From Solimonas fluminis (lineage in GTDB: Bacteria > Pseudomonadota > Gammaproteobacteria > Nevskiales > Nevskiaceae), in NCBI RefSeq assembly GCF_002930645.1, contig NZ_PSNW01000001.1, forward strand, positions 364,600-428,599: a stretch of 64,000 nucleotides of DNA, in the 5' to 3' direction. Position numbers and translations under genes: made by a program. How positions within the stretch are numbered: position 1 is the stretch's first letter; each line of letters begins with the position of its first letter. A model generated the notes under the pieces. That model was not told the DNA's origin, made no database searches, and saw only the letters and a program-made list of their open reading frames with translations. This document shows positions 1 through 8,405 of the stretch, in pieces.

Positions 1-6
1 TTTTTT

Positions 7-28
7 AATGATACGGCGACCACCGAGA
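7..28. other. Illumina P5 adapter remnant (sequencing artefact)
   Basis: These 22 bases (beginning AATGATACGGCGACCACCGA) match the Illumina P5 flow-cell adapter exactly and then diverge from it. They follow a run of six T and lie 11 bases beyond the end of the first gene. This is library-adapter sequence left at an assembly end, not bacterial DNA. Positions 1 to about 39 should not be trusted as genome sequence. Confidence 0.93.
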
Positions 29-39
29 CAAGATGAACG

Positions 40-780
40 TCAGTAGGCCTTCTCGTCACCCTGCAGCGCCCGGAGCACGGTCAGGACGATGATCTTCAGG
101 TCCATCGTGAAGCTCACGGTACGGCAGTAGAAGGTATCGAAACGAATCCGATGGGTCATGTCGCGCACGCTGCGCGTCTCGCCGCGGCAACCTGAAACCT
201 GGGCCAGCCCGGTCACCCCCGGGCGCACGCGGTTGCGCAGGACATAACCCGGCACGACATCGGCGAAGACATGGTCCAGCTCGGCCACGTGCGGGCGCGG
301 GCCCACCACCGACATATCGCCCAGAAGCACGTTGATGAACTGGGGAAGTTCGTCGAAATTCGAGCGGCGCAGGAATGCGCCTACGCGGGTGATGCGCGGG
401 TCGTTCTTCTGCGCCTGCGCGAACCTTGCCTGGGGATCGTGCGTCATGGTCCGGAACTTCAGGCAGCTGAAGGTTTCGCCGTTCAGCCCGACGCGGCGCT
501 GGCGGAACAGGATGGGACCCCTGGAATCCAGGCGGATCGCCAGAGCGATCAAGGGAAAGAGCCAGATACCCACCAGCAGCAGGAAGGTAACCGAGAACAG
601 GATGTCAAAGGGCCGCTTGCCATAGCAGGCATACAGCCTCAGCGGCGACCGGACCTTCGTGTCGACCTCGTTGCTGGCACGATAGCGTTGCAGTTCCTTC
701 GTGCGCTTCAGCAGCAGCAAGGCTTCGGCTTCTGCCTGCACGGAAACCTCCGGGTGACTTCCCACGCTTGCGACCTCCAT
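40..780 (-). CDS. Undecaprenyl-phosphate sugar phosphotransferase (bacterial sugar transferase family)
   Basis: Predicted initiating glycosyltransferase of surface polysaccharide synthesis. It would transfer a sugar-1-phosphate from a nucleotide sugar to undecaprenyl phosphate at the inner membrane. The conserved domain starts with KRPFDILFSV, leading into a single hydrophobic hairpin segment, then the family blocks FRQRRVGLNGETFSCLKFRT, LRRSNFDELPQFINVLLGDM, SVVGPRP and RPGVTGLAQVSG. It is the short form with one N-terminal membrane segment rather than the long five-segment WbaP form. Start: the ATG at 780 has a GGGGAG ribosome site five bases upstream; in-frame ATGs at 798 and 825 and a TTG at 831 lack one. 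The gene ends 11 bases from adapter sequence, so anything downstream in its cluster is lost. The rhamnose operon at 4.9-8.3 kb fits the same envelope polysaccharide theme. The sugar transferred cannot be told. Confidence 0.9.
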   Translation of the reverse strand: MEVASVGSHPEVSVQAEAEALLLLKRTKELQRYRASNEVDTKVRSPLRLYACYGKRPFDILFSVTFLLLVGIWLFPLIALAIRLDSRGPILFRQRRVGLNGETFSCLKFRTMTHDPQARFAQAQKNDPRITRVGAFLRRSNFDELPQFINVLLGDMSVVGPRPHVAELDHVFADVVPGYVLRNRVRPGVTGLAQVSGCRGETRSVRDMTHRIRFDTFYCRTVSFTMDLKIIVLTVLRALQGDEKAY

Positions 781-1090
781 GGAATCTCCCCGGAACATTC
801 TGCTAGACGCCGGCTGGCTACTCATAGTCAATGCTCAGCAATTTTCTGAATTTCGGCGCAACACCAGCTTCCCTGCCAAGCGCCCTCCATACCCAACCCA
901 TCTCGCCAATAGGCGACGCAGCTTCCGGATCTGCTCTACGCACCCCTCAGGGGATGCGAATCATGCCTCGCAAAGATCCTTGCCGCAATGCAGCATGAAG
1001 CATGCCACTGAAAGATGGAAACAACTGTGACAAGCCTCTCAAGCCCTGAACAGACCTCAAAAGAGGGGCATTCCCCGGCTTCTGTCCAGG
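781..1090. other. Intergenic spacer, no gene seen
   Basis: About 310 bases between the sugar transferase start and the secF stop. Base composition is more AT-rich than in the neighbouring genes, as expected for a promoter region of the minus-strand sugar transferase. I see no convincing -35/-10 pair, no tRNA and no T-tailed hairpin. Short open frames here lack ribosome sites. Confidence 0.5.
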
Positions 1091-2020
1091 TCAGGGCATC
1101 TCGTCGATTTCCTTGTCCTGCGGGGGCAGCAGGTCCTCCCGGGAAACGCCCAGGGCAACGGCCAGGTTGGTGGAGATGTAGATGGACGAATAGGTGGCGA
1201 CGATCACGCCGAACAGCAGGGCCGCCGAGAAGCTATGCACCGTTGCCCCGCCCAGGGTCAGCAGGGCGATCAGCACCAGCGAGGTCGCGACGTGCGTGAT
1301 GATCGAGCGCAGCAGTGTCTGATTGACGGAAAGGTTAACAACATCAAGGACATCTGACCTTCTCTCGCCGATCAGATTCTCGCGCACGCGATCGAAGATG
1401 ACGATGGTTTCATTGTTCGAGTAGCCCATCAGCGCCAGGATGGCCGCCAGGGTGGTGATGTCGAACTCGATATCGAACAGGGCCAGGAAGCCCAGGACCA
1501 TGATGACGTCATGGACCACCGCCGCCACCGCGCCGACGGAGAACTTCCACTCGAAGCGGAACATGATGTAGACGGCGATGCCGATGAAGGCCACCAGCAA
1601 GGCCAGGCCGCCATCGTTGAACAGTTCCTCGCCTACCTGCGGGCCGACGAACTCGATGCGCCGCAGTTCGATCCCCTTGTCCTTGGCGTGCAGGGCGTTC
1701 AGCACCTGGCTGCTGACCTCGGCCGTGCTGGCTTCCTTGGCCGGCGGCAGGCGGATCAACAGGGCCGAGGCGCTGCCGAAGTGCTGCACCATGGCATTGT
1801 GATAGCCCGCCTCCCCCAGTTCCGAGCGGACTTCCTCGAGCTCGACCGGCTGGGGATAGGACACCTCCACCAGCACGCCGCCGGTGAAGTCGATGCCGAA
1901 ATTGAGGCCGTGGAAGGCGATCAGCAGGATCGCCACCACGGTCAGGATGCCCGACCCCCACAGCCCGGTCTTGCGCTGGGCCATGAAGTTGATGTTGGGT
2001 ACTTTGGCGAAGATTTTCAT
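1091..2020 (-). CDS. secF: Protein translocase subunit SecF
   Basis: SecF partners SecD to use proton-motive force during late steps of Sec-dependent export across the inner membrane. The 309-residue length is normal. The sequence shows an N-terminal membrane segment after a short cytoplasmic start, then the periplasmic first domain with the family signature GLNFGIDFTGGVLVEV. The C-terminal membrane bundle includes FRFEWKFSVGAVAAVVHDV, the DITTLAAILALMGYSNNETIVIFDRVREN block and SINQTL-like NLSVNQTLLRSI. It lies 27 bases downstream of secD and is surely in the same transcript as yajC-secD-secF. Confidence 0.98.
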   Translation of the reverse strand: MKIFAKVPNINFMAQRKTGLWGSGILTVVAILLIAFHGLNFGIDFTGGVLVEVSYPQPVELEEVRSELGEAGYHNAMVQHFGSASALLIRLPPAKEASTAEVSSQVLNALHAKDKGIELRRIEFVGPQVGEELFNDGGLALLVAFIGIAVYIMFRFEWKFSVGAVAAVVHDVIMVLGFLALFDIEFDITTLAAILALMGYSNNETIVIFDRVRENLIGERRSDVLDVVNLSVNQTLLRSIITHVATSLVLIALLTLGGATVHSFSAALLFGVIVATYSSIYISTNLAVALGVSREDLLPPQDKEIDEMP

Positions 2021-2047
2021 GACTCTGGATAACCTTTCAGGGCCCGA

Positions 2048-3901
2048 TCACCAGACCGGCACGTCCTTGAGGGGACGCTTGGCGAAGAACAGCTGGGCCA
2101 GCGCGCGCGAACCGACGATGGCGGTGAATTGCGAGCAGACGATGCCGATGGCCAGGGTGATGGCGAAGCCCTTGATGGGACCCGCGCCCAGCGCGAACAG
2201 CGTCATGGTGGCGATCAGTACCGTGATGTTGGCGTCGGCGATGGTCAGGAAGGCACGCTCGTAGCCCGCCTCGATCGCTGCGTGCGGCTTCATGCCGTTG
2301 CGCAGTTCTTCACGAATTCTCTCGTAAATCAGTACGTTGGCATCGACGGCGATACCCAGGTGCAGCACGATGCCGGCGATGCCGGGCATGGTCAGCGTAG
2401 CCTGGAGCAGCGACAGGATGGCCGCCACCAAGACGGTGTTCATCAGCAGCGCCGCGACCGCGAACAGGCCGAACACGCGGTAGTAGACCACCATGAACAG
2501 CGCCACCAGGGCCATGCCCAGCACGGCGGCGGCGATGCCGCGGCGGATATTGTCGGCGCCCAGGCTGGGGCCGACGGTGCGCTCCTCGACGATCTCGACC
2601 GGGGCCGCCAGGGCGCCGGCCTTCAGCAGCAGCGCCAGGTCGTGGGCCTCCTTGCTGGACAGGCCGGTGGTCTGGAAGCGCTTGCCGAACACGCCGCGGA
2701 TGCTGGCGATGGAGATGATCTCCTCGACGTCGCGGTGCTCGCGGATCGCCACGCCCTGGGCGTTGTAGTTGGTGACGACCTCGCGCTCCTTGAACAGCAC
2801 GGCCATCGGCTTGCCGACGTTGCGCTCGGTGAAGGCGAACATGCGCTTGGCTGCCGCGCCGTCCAGCACGACGCTGACCGCCGGGCCGCCCTGCTCGTCC
2901 ACCGTGGCGGCGGCGTCGACCAGGTTGTCGCCGCCGGCGATGATCTCGCGCTTGAGCAGCACCGGGCGGCGGTCCTCGCGGGTGTAGAACAGCTCGGTGC
3001 CGGCGGGGGTGATGCCGCTGGCCGCCGCGGAATAGGCATCGGCCTCGTCCACCGCGCGGTACTCCAGGGTCGCGGTGGCACCCAGCAGTTCCTTGACGCG
3101 GGTGGTGTCCTGCACGCCGGGCAGCTGCACGACGATGCGGTTGACGCCCTGGCGCTGCACCAGCGGTTCGGCCACGCCGAGCTGGTTCACGCGGCTGCGC
3201 AGGGTGGTGAGGTTCTGCTGGACGGCGAAGTCGACGATGCGCTTGGCTTCCTGCTGCGACAGGGCGATCTGCAGCTGGGTGGGGCTGTTGGCCGGCACCG
3301 TCAGGGCGTACTCGGGGAAGTTGCGCGCGATCAGCTTGCGCGCCTCGTCCAGGGTGGCGGCGTCGGCGAACTCCAGCACCGCGGCGCCGGAGGCCTCGCG
3401 ACGGCCGGTGTAGCGCACGTCTTCCTTGCGCAGGAAGGCCGGCACGTCGGTGATGATGCGCTGCACGGCCTTCTTGTTGACCTCGTCGAGGTCCACTTCC
3501 AGCAGGAAGTGCACACCGCCGCGCAGGTCCAGGCCCAGGTTCATGGGCTTGGCACCGATGGCGCGCAGCCAGCCGGGCGTCTTGGAGGCCGAACTCAGCG
3601 CCACCACGTAACCCCGTCCCAGTTCGCGCTTGAGCTGTTCCGAGGCCTGCAGCTGTGCGTCGGTGTCGGGCAGGCGGACCACCCAGTGGCCGTCCTCGAC
3701 GCCGCTCGCGATCGGGACCAGCTTCCGGGCCTCCAGGGCCTTGGCGACGATGTCGCCGAAATCCGCCGGTAGGGGATCGCCCGATTCCATCGTGACCTGC
3801 ACCGAGGGATCGTCGCCGTAGATGTTGGGCGCCGAATACAGCGCTCCGAACACCAGGGCCAGGACCAGGACGACATACTTCCAGCTTGCGTAAGGCTTCA
3901 T
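2048..3901 (-). CDS. secD: Protein translocase subunit SecD
   Basis: SecD is the large partner of SecF in the accessory SecDF-YajC translocon complex. At 617 residues it has the usual gammaproteobacterial length. It starts with one membrane segment (YVVLVLALVFGALYSAPNIYG), followed by the first periplasmic domain with the signature LGLDLRGGVHFLLEVD. The C-terminal six-segment bundle contains the conserved blocks RTVGPSLGADNIRRG, TLPGIAG-like TMPGIAGIVLHLGIAVDANVLIYERIREE and AFLTIADANITVLIA. The gene follows yajC by 105 bases, a spacer that carries two hairpins. Confidence 0.98.
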   Translation of the reverse strand: MKPYASWKYVVLVLALVFGALYSAPNIYGDDPSVQVTMESGDPLPADFGDIVAKALEARKLVPIASGVEDGHWVVRLPDTDAQLQASEQLKRELGRGYVVALSSASKTPGWLRAIGAKPMNLGLDLRGGVHFLLEVDLDEVNKKAVQRIITDVPAFLRKEDVRYTGRREASGAAVLEFADAATLDEARKLIARNFPEYALTVPANSPTQLQIALSQQEAKRIVDFAVQQNLTTLRSRVNQLGVAEPLVQRQGVNRIVVQLPGVQDTTRVKELLGATATLEYRAVDEADAYSAAASGITPAGTELFYTREDRRPVLLKREIIAGGDNLVDAAATVDEQGGPAVSVVLDGAAAKRMFAFTERNVGKPMAVLFKEREVVTNYNAQGVAIREHRDVEEIISIASIRGVFGKRFQTTGLSSKEAHDLALLLKAGALAAPVEIVEERTVGPSLGADNIRRGIAAAVLGMALVALFMVVYYRVFGLFAVAALLMNTVLVAAILSLLQATLTMPGIAGIVLHLGIAVDANVLIYERIREELRNGMKPHAAIEAGYERAFLTIADANITVLIATMTLFALGAGPIKGFAITLAIGIVCSQFTAIVGSRALAQLFFAKRPLKDVPVW

Positions 3902-3925
3902 GAGGCGGATCTCGCCAGGGATGGA

Positions 3926-3970
3926 CCCCTGCTTCCCGCAGGGGACGGCCCGGGGGCATCGCCCCCGGGC
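3926..3970. promoter_or_regulatory. Two tandem hairpins between yajC and secD
   Basis: CCCCTGC/GCAGGGG (3926-3932 with 3938-3944, five-base loop) is followed by an about 10-base GC stem, GCCCGGGGGC paired with GCCCCCGGGC, around 3948-3970. They lie in the yajC-secD spacer and lack a T-tract, so they may stabilise or process the yajC-secDF mRNA rather than terminate it. Role is inferred. Confidence 0.5.
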
Positions 3971-4006
3971 TCTCAGCCTCCAGAAATAGGAGGTTAAATC
4001 AGTTAC

Positions 4007-4336
4007 TTACAGGCTTTTCAGGGTGCCCTTGGGCAGTACGCTGGTGATGGCCTGCTTCTGGATCTTGACGCTCACGCCCTCGGCGATATCCACCGTCAGG
4101 TAGGCCTCGCCGATGCCGGAGACCCGGCCGGCCAGGCCGCCGCTGGCCACCACCTCATCGCCCTTGGCGATCTTGTCCAGCATCTGGCGGTGCTCCTTGG
4201 TGCGCTTCATCTGCGGACGGATCAGCAGGAAGTAGAACACCACGATCAGGACCATCAGCGGCGCGAACTGCATGACCAGGCTGGGCTGGGCCGCGGCCTG
4301 CTGGGCGTAGGCCGGCGAAACGAAGAAATCCAACAC
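4007..4336 (-). CDS. yajC: Preprotein translocase subunit YajC
   Basis: Small inner-membrane accessory subunit of the SecDF-YajC complex. The 109-residue protein has a short N-terminal stretch ending in AYAQ, one membrane segment (MVLIVVFYFLLIRPQMKR) and a cytoplasmic domain with the family block GDEVVASGGLAGRVSGIGE. It is the first gene of the yajC-secD-secF operon here. In many gammaproteobacteria tgt and queA lie just upstream of yajC; in this window they lie 22-26 kb away. Confidence 0.97.
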   Translation of the reverse strand: MLDFFVSPAYAQQAAAQPSLVMQFAPLMVLIVVFYFLLIRPQMKRTKEHRQMLDKIAKGDEVVASGGLAGRVSGIGEAYLTVDIAEGVSVKIQKQAITSVLPKGTLKSL

Positions 4337-4934
4337 GTAAAGCTCCGAAATTAGAATGATTCTTGAAAATCGAGCGGCGGATTATGCCACGAGCCGCTGC
4401 CGCTCAACCGCGCAATGTCCCCGGACCCCATTATCGATGAACCGTGCCCCTCCCCGATGGAGGCGGCGGCTCGGAATGACATCGCGCTTCAGATCGTTCA
4501 CGCCGGCATAAGTTCGGCGGATGTCTCCGCCACCCTTGGGCCTGGCACCCAACGGCGGCCCACCCTCATGGACTGCCGCTCCAGGCGCTTGCCGGCCGGC
4601 GGCGACGGCGGAAGAGGCCAGACACCCCGGAGGCCCTGCCGTCGCGTTCAGGGGGCACCCCGCCGCCGAGGCTTGCCGAAGCCATGGCCTCGGCGCGGAA
4701 TCGATCCGTCGCCGGGCACCGTGATTCCCCAAGTCCGCTGCTCCGGCAGGGCCCGGGCTCCGCGATGGACATCGAGGCCTCCTCATTTGCGAACCCGACC
4801 GCGGCTTCCAGGCTCCAGCCTTTTGTGCCCTGGGTCTCGCCCGCCGCTCCAGCCCCCCTTTTCGGAGAGGACTTGCAGAGGGTGTCTCCGGTATCCTTGT
4901 GCCGTGGTCTTCCATAGTCAAAATCCCCGAATCA
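4337..4934. other. Intergenic region between divergent yajC and rmlB, no supported gene
   Basis: About 600 bases between two divergent operons. Open frames exist on both strands (for example 4382-4984 minus), but their translations are rich in R/P/G with no domain, no ribosome site, and overlap each other in several frames, as expected by chance at this GC. The bases next to yajC (4337-4380) are AT-rich and probably hold its promoter. The last about 60 bases before rmlB probably hold that operon's promoter; I cannot assign boxes with confidence. Confidence 0.5.
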
Positions 4935-5987
4935 ATGAAACTCCTCATCACCGGTGGAGCCGGCTTCATCGGCTCTGCGCTCATCCGCTACCTGATTCGT
5001 GAAACCGAGCACGAGGTCGTCAACGTCGATTGCCTGACCTACGCGGCCCATCCGAGTTCGCTCGAGGAAACCACGGCCAGCCCGCGCTACCGTTTCGAGA
5101 AGATCGACATCCGTGACGCCGCCGCGCTGTCCAGGGCCTTCGCGACCCATCAGCCCGACGGGGTGATGCACCTGGCCGCCGAATCGCATGTGGACCGCTC
5201 CATCGACGGGCCGGCGGATTTCATCGACACCAACATCGTGGGCACTTTCCGCCTGCTCGAGACGGCGCTGGCCTACTGGCAGGCGCTGCCGGAACCGCGT
5301 CGCAGCGGTTTCCGCTTCCACCACATCTCCACCGACGAGGTCTATGGCTCGCTCGGAGAAGAGGGCTACTTCACCGAAACCACGCCCTACGCCCCCAACA
5401 GTCCGTATTCCGCCAGCAAGGCCAGTTCGGACCACCTCGTCCGCGCCTGGCATCACACCTACAAGCTGCCGGTCGTCATCACGAACTGCTCGAACAACTA
5501 CGGCCCCTTCCAGTTCCCGGAAAAGCTGATTCCCGTGGTGCTGCTCAATGCCCTGGAAGGCAAGCCCCTGCCCGTCTACGGCCAGGGGACCAACGTGCGC
5601 GACTGGCTGTACGTGGAGGATCATGCGCGCGCGCTGTGGACCGTATTCAGCCGCGGCGCCAACGGCGAGCAGTACAACATCGGCGGCCACAATGAAAAGC
5701 GCAACATCGACCTGGTGCGCCATCTCTGCGCGCTGCTCGATGAGCTGCGTCCGGACCCGGCCGGCCCGCATGAACGGCTGATCCGCTTCGTGGAGGACCG
5801 CAAGGGCCACGACCTGCGCTACGCCATCGACGCATCCAAGATCGAACGCGAGCTGGGCTGGAAGCCGCGGGAAACCTTCGAAACCGGCATCCGCAAGACC
5901 GTCCTGTGGTATCTGGAGCACCTTGACTGGTGCCGCATGGTCCAGGGCGCCCAAGGGCGTGAACGTCTCGGCCTGCGGAGGGCCTGA
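4935..5987 (+). CDS. rmlB: dTDP-glucose 4,6-dehydratase
   Basis: Second step of dTDP-L-rhamnose synthesis: NAD-dependent oxidation, dehydration and reduction of dTDP-glucose to the 4-keto-6-deoxy sugar. From the ATG at 4935 the 350-residue protein begins [20 protein letters not shown], the Rossmann GxxGxxG motif of extended SDRs. The catalytic region shows [19 protein letters not shown] (Thr, Asp and Glu of the active site) and [12 protein letters not shown] (YxxxK). Further family blocks are [14 protein letters not shown] and [13 protein letters not shown]. An upstream ATG at 4899 would add 12 residues unlike the family. It is the first gene of rmlB-A-C-D; rmlA follows after five bases. Confidence 0.98.
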   Translation: MKLLITGGAGFIGSALIRYLIRETEHEVVNVDCLTYAAHPSSLEETTASPRYRFEKIDIRDAAALSRAFATHQPDGVMHLAAESHVDRSIDGPADFIDTNIVGTFRLLETALAYWQALPEPRRSGFRFHHISTDEVYGSLGEEGYFTETTPYAPNSPYSASKASSDHLVRAWHHTYKLPVVITNCSNNYGPFQFPEKLIPVVLLNALEGKPLPVYGQGTNVRDWLYVEDHARALWTVFSRGANGEQYNIGGHNEKRNIDLVRHLCALLDELRPDPAGPHERLIRFVEDRKGHDLRYAIDASKIERELGWKPRETFETGIRKTVLWYLEHLDWCRMVQGAQGRERLGLRRA

Positions 5988-5992
5988 ACAGC

Positions 5993-6868
5993 ATGAAGGG
6001 AATCATCCTCGCCGGCGGCAGCGGCACCCGCCTCTATCCCTCGACCACGGCCGTCTCCAAGCAGTTGCTGCCGGTCTACGACAAGCCGATGGTCTACTAT
6101 CCCTTGTGCACGCTGATGCTGGCGGGCATCCGGGACATCCTGATCATTTCCACGCCCCAGGACACGCCACGCTTCGAACAGCTCCTGGGCGATGGCAGCC
6201 AGTGGGGCATCCGCCTCAGCTATGCGGTACAGCCCAGCCCCGATGGCCTCGCCCAGGCCTTCCTCATCGGCGAGAGCTTCATCGACGGCGACGCCTGTGC
6301 GCTGGTCCTGGGAGACAACATCTTCCACGGCCATGACCTGGTCCATGCGCTGCAGCGGGCGGCCGGGCGGGAAAGCGGCGCGACGGTGTTCGCCTACGCG
6401 GTCAATGATCCGGAGCGCTATGGCGTCGTCGCGTTCGACTCCGCCGGCAAGGTGCTGTCCCTCGAGGAAAAGCCGAAGCAGCCCAAGTCCCGCTATGCGG
6501 TCACCGGCCTGTATTTCTATGACGCTAACGTCGTCGAGATGGCCAGGCGCGTGCGCCCATCCGCCCGCGGCGAGCTGGAGATCACCGACCTCAACGGCCT
6601 GTACCTGGAACAGGGAAGCCTGACTGTGGAGCTGATGGGCCGCGGCATGGCCTGGCTGGACACCGGCACCCACGACTCCCTGCTGGATGCGGCCGTTTTC
6701 ATCCAGACGCTGGAAAAGCGCCAGGGACTCAAGATCGCCGCTCCCGAGGAGGTCGCCTACCGGAGCGGATTCATCACGGCGGAGCAATTGCGCGCTCTCG
6801 CCAAGCCTCTGATCAAGAGCGGCTACGGCAACTATCTGATGCGCATTCTCGACGAGCAGGTGTTCTGA
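5993..6868 (+). CDS. rmlA: Glucose-1-phosphate thymidylyltransferase
   Basis: First step of the dTDP-L-rhamnose pathway: dTTP plus glucose-1-phosphate gives dTDP-glucose, normally feedback-inhibited by dTDP-rhamnose. The 291-residue length is typical of the short RmlA type. The nucleotidyltransferase signature [18 protein letters not shown] opens the protein, followed by [17 protein letters not shown], the metal-binding [13 protein letters not shown] block, [22 protein letters not shown] and the [14 protein letters not shown] block. It sits in the tight rmlB-A-C-D operon, six bases before rmlC. Confidence 0.98.
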   Translation: MKGIILAGGSGTRLYPSTTAVSKQLLPVYDKPMVYYPLCTLMLAGIRDILIISTPQDTPRFEQLLGDGSQWGIRLSYAVQPSPDGLAQAFLIGESFIDGDACALVLGDNIFHGHDLVHALQRAAGRESGATVFAYAVNDPERYGVVAFDSAGKVLSLEEKPKQPKSRYAVTGLYFYDANVVEMARRVRPSARGELEITDLNGLYLEQGSLTVELMGRGMAWLDTGTHDSLLDAAVFIQTLEKRQGLKIAAPEEVAYRSGFITAEQLRALAKPLIKSGYGNYLMRILDEQVF

Positions 6869-6874
6869 AACCTC

Positions 6875-7423
6875 ATGCAAGCCATCCGCACTGCCCTGCC
6901 GGACGTCATCCTGCTCGAACCGAAAGTGTTCGGAGACGACCGTGGGTTCTTCATGGAAACGTTCAATGTCCAGACCTTCCAGCGCCTGACGGGCTGCGCA
7001 AAGCCCTTCGTGCAGGACAACCATTCGCGGTCCACGCGCGGGGTTTTGCGGGGCCTGCACTACCAACTCGGGGCACGCCCGCAGGACAAGCTGGTCCGCG
7101 CCGTCGCCGGCAGCATCCTCGATGTGGCGGTCGACATCCGGCGCGGCTCCCCCACTTTCGGCAAGTGGGTGGGTGAGATCCTGAGCGCGGAAAACAAGCG
7201 CCAGCTCTGGGTTCCCGTCGGTTTCGCACATGGATTCATCGTCCTGTCCGAAACAGCGGAAGTGCTTTACAAGGTCACCGACTACTACGACCCGCAGGGC
7301 GAGCGCGCGATCCGGTGGAACGATCCCGACATCGGGGTGGACTGGAGCTACCAGGGCGAACCCTTGCTGTCGGCCAAGGATGCCGTGGCCGCGGCATTCC
7401 GCGACGCCGAGGTGTTCCCGTGA
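6875..7423 (+). CDS. rmlC: dTDP-4-dehydrorhamnose 3,5-epimerase
   Basis: Cupin-fold epimerase that inverts C3 and C5 of dTDP-4-keto-6-deoxyglucose. The 182-residue protein shows the family blocks EPKVFGDDRGFFMETFN, DNHSRSTRGVLRGLHYQ (with the catalytic His), DKLVRAVAGSILDVAVDIR and VPVGFAHGFIVLSETAEVLYK, and ends with the usual YDPQGERAIRWNDPDIGVDW segment. Its stop overlaps the GTG start of rmlD by four bases (GTGA), which indicates translational coupling. Confidence 0.98.
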   Translation: MQAIRTALPDVILLEPKVFGDDRGFFMETFNVQTFQRLTGCAKPFVQDNHSRSTRGVLRGLHYQLGARPQDKLVRAVAGSILDVAVDIRRGSPTFGKWVGEILSAENKRQLWVPVGFAHGFIVLSETAEVLYKVTDYYDPQGERAIRWNDPDIGVDWSYQGEPLLSAKDAVAAAFRDAEVFP

Positions 7424-8298
7424 GCGTGGCGCCACGGCGGATTCTGGTGACGGGGACCACCGGCCAGCTTGGCCGCGCCCTGCGCGACAGCCTGCCCGCC
7501 GGAAGCCAATGGCTCGAGCCCGGTGCACGCCTCGACATCACCGACGAAGGCTTGGTATCGGCGACGATCGCCCGGCTCAAGCCCGACCTCGTCATCAACG
7601 CGGCGGCCTATACCGCGGTCGACAAGGCAGAGTCCGACGCGGCTTCCGCCTACCGGGTCAACCGCGACGGCCCCGCCTCTCTGGCCAGGGCGGCGAGAGA
7701 GGTCGGCGCTCGCTTGGTTCATGTCTCCACCGACTTCGTCTTCGATGGCGGCAAGGGGCGCCCCTACCTGCCGGAGGACCCCACGGCGCCCATCGGCGCC
7801 TATGGCAACAGCAAGCAGGCCGGCGACGAAGCCGTGCAGCAGATCCTGGGCCAGGATGCCCTGATCGTCCGTACCGCCTGGGTCTACTACCCGGGCGGCG
7901 CGAACTTCGTGCGCACCATGCTCCGGCTGATGCAGGAGCGGCCCGAGGTTCGTGTCGTGGCCGACCAGGTCGGCAGCCCCACCCATGCCGGGGGATTGGC
8001 CGAAGCCATCTGGCGACTCACCGAGGCCGGCGAAGGGGGGCTGCATCACTGGACCGACGCCGGGACTGCCAGTTGGTACGATTTCGCGCATGCCATCCGC
8101 GACCTCGGCATGCAGCAGCGGCCCGAAGCGGCCTGGGCAAGGCTGACCCCGATCCGCACCGAGGACTACCCGACCCCGGCGCGGCGCCCGTCGTACAGCG
8201 TATTGGACAAGACCTCCACCTGGGCGATCACCGGCGTTCCGCCCCATTGGCGCGACCGCCTGGCCGACCGCTTCGCACTGGGCCAGTACCTCGCCTGA
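7420..8298 (+). CDS. rmlD: dTDP-4-dehydrorhamnose reductase
   Basis: Last step of dTDP-L-rhamnose synthesis: NAD(P)H-dependent reduction of the 4-keto group. The start is taken as GTG at 7420, overlapping the rmlC stop, because the family motif RRILVTGTTGQLGRAL begins only four residues later; an in-frame ATG at 7315 would add 35 residues of rmlC-antiphase sequence. From this start the protein has 292 residues. It shows NAAAYTAVDKAESD, HVSTDFVFDG and the catalytic YGNSK (YxxxK), plus LIVRTAWVYYPGGANFVRTML. It closes the rmlBACD operon. Confidence 0.97.
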   Translation: MSVAPRRILVTGTTGQLGRALRDSLPAGSQWLEPGARLDITDEGLVSATIARLKPDLVINAAAYTAVDKAESDAASAYRVNRDGPASLARAAREVGARLVHVSTDFVFDGGKGRPYLPEDPTAPIGAYGNSKQAGDEAVQQILGQDALIVRTAWVYYPGGANFVRTMLRLMQERPEVRVVADQVGSPTHAGGLAEAIWRLTEAGEGGLHHWTDAGTASWYDFAHAIRDLGMQQRPEAAWARLTPIRTEDYPTPARRPSYSVLDKTSTWAITGVPPHWRDRLADRFALGQYLA

Positions 8299-8405
8299 CC
8301 CCATGGGGCAGGGCTTGGGGTAAAATTCGAGGCTCCCTTACCAGATGCCCTCGCCGGTTGCGGCGCGGTCGCAGCACCCATAACCGTTCCGAAAGAGTCC
8401 TGTCC

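Noticed and set aside
2129-3772. 547-codon plus-strand frame opposite secD
   Set aside because: Antisense shadow of a certain secD gene.
4382-4984. 200-codon minus-strand open frame between yajC and rmlB
   Set aside because: R/P/G-rich translation without domain or ribosome site; it runs into the rmlB coding region and competes with other frames, as expected by chance at high GC.
7230-8405. N-terminal extension of the acyl-CoA dehydrogenase
   Set aside because: Open frame only; the sequence is out of phase with rmlC and rmlD, which are certain. The family N-terminus starts at 8406.
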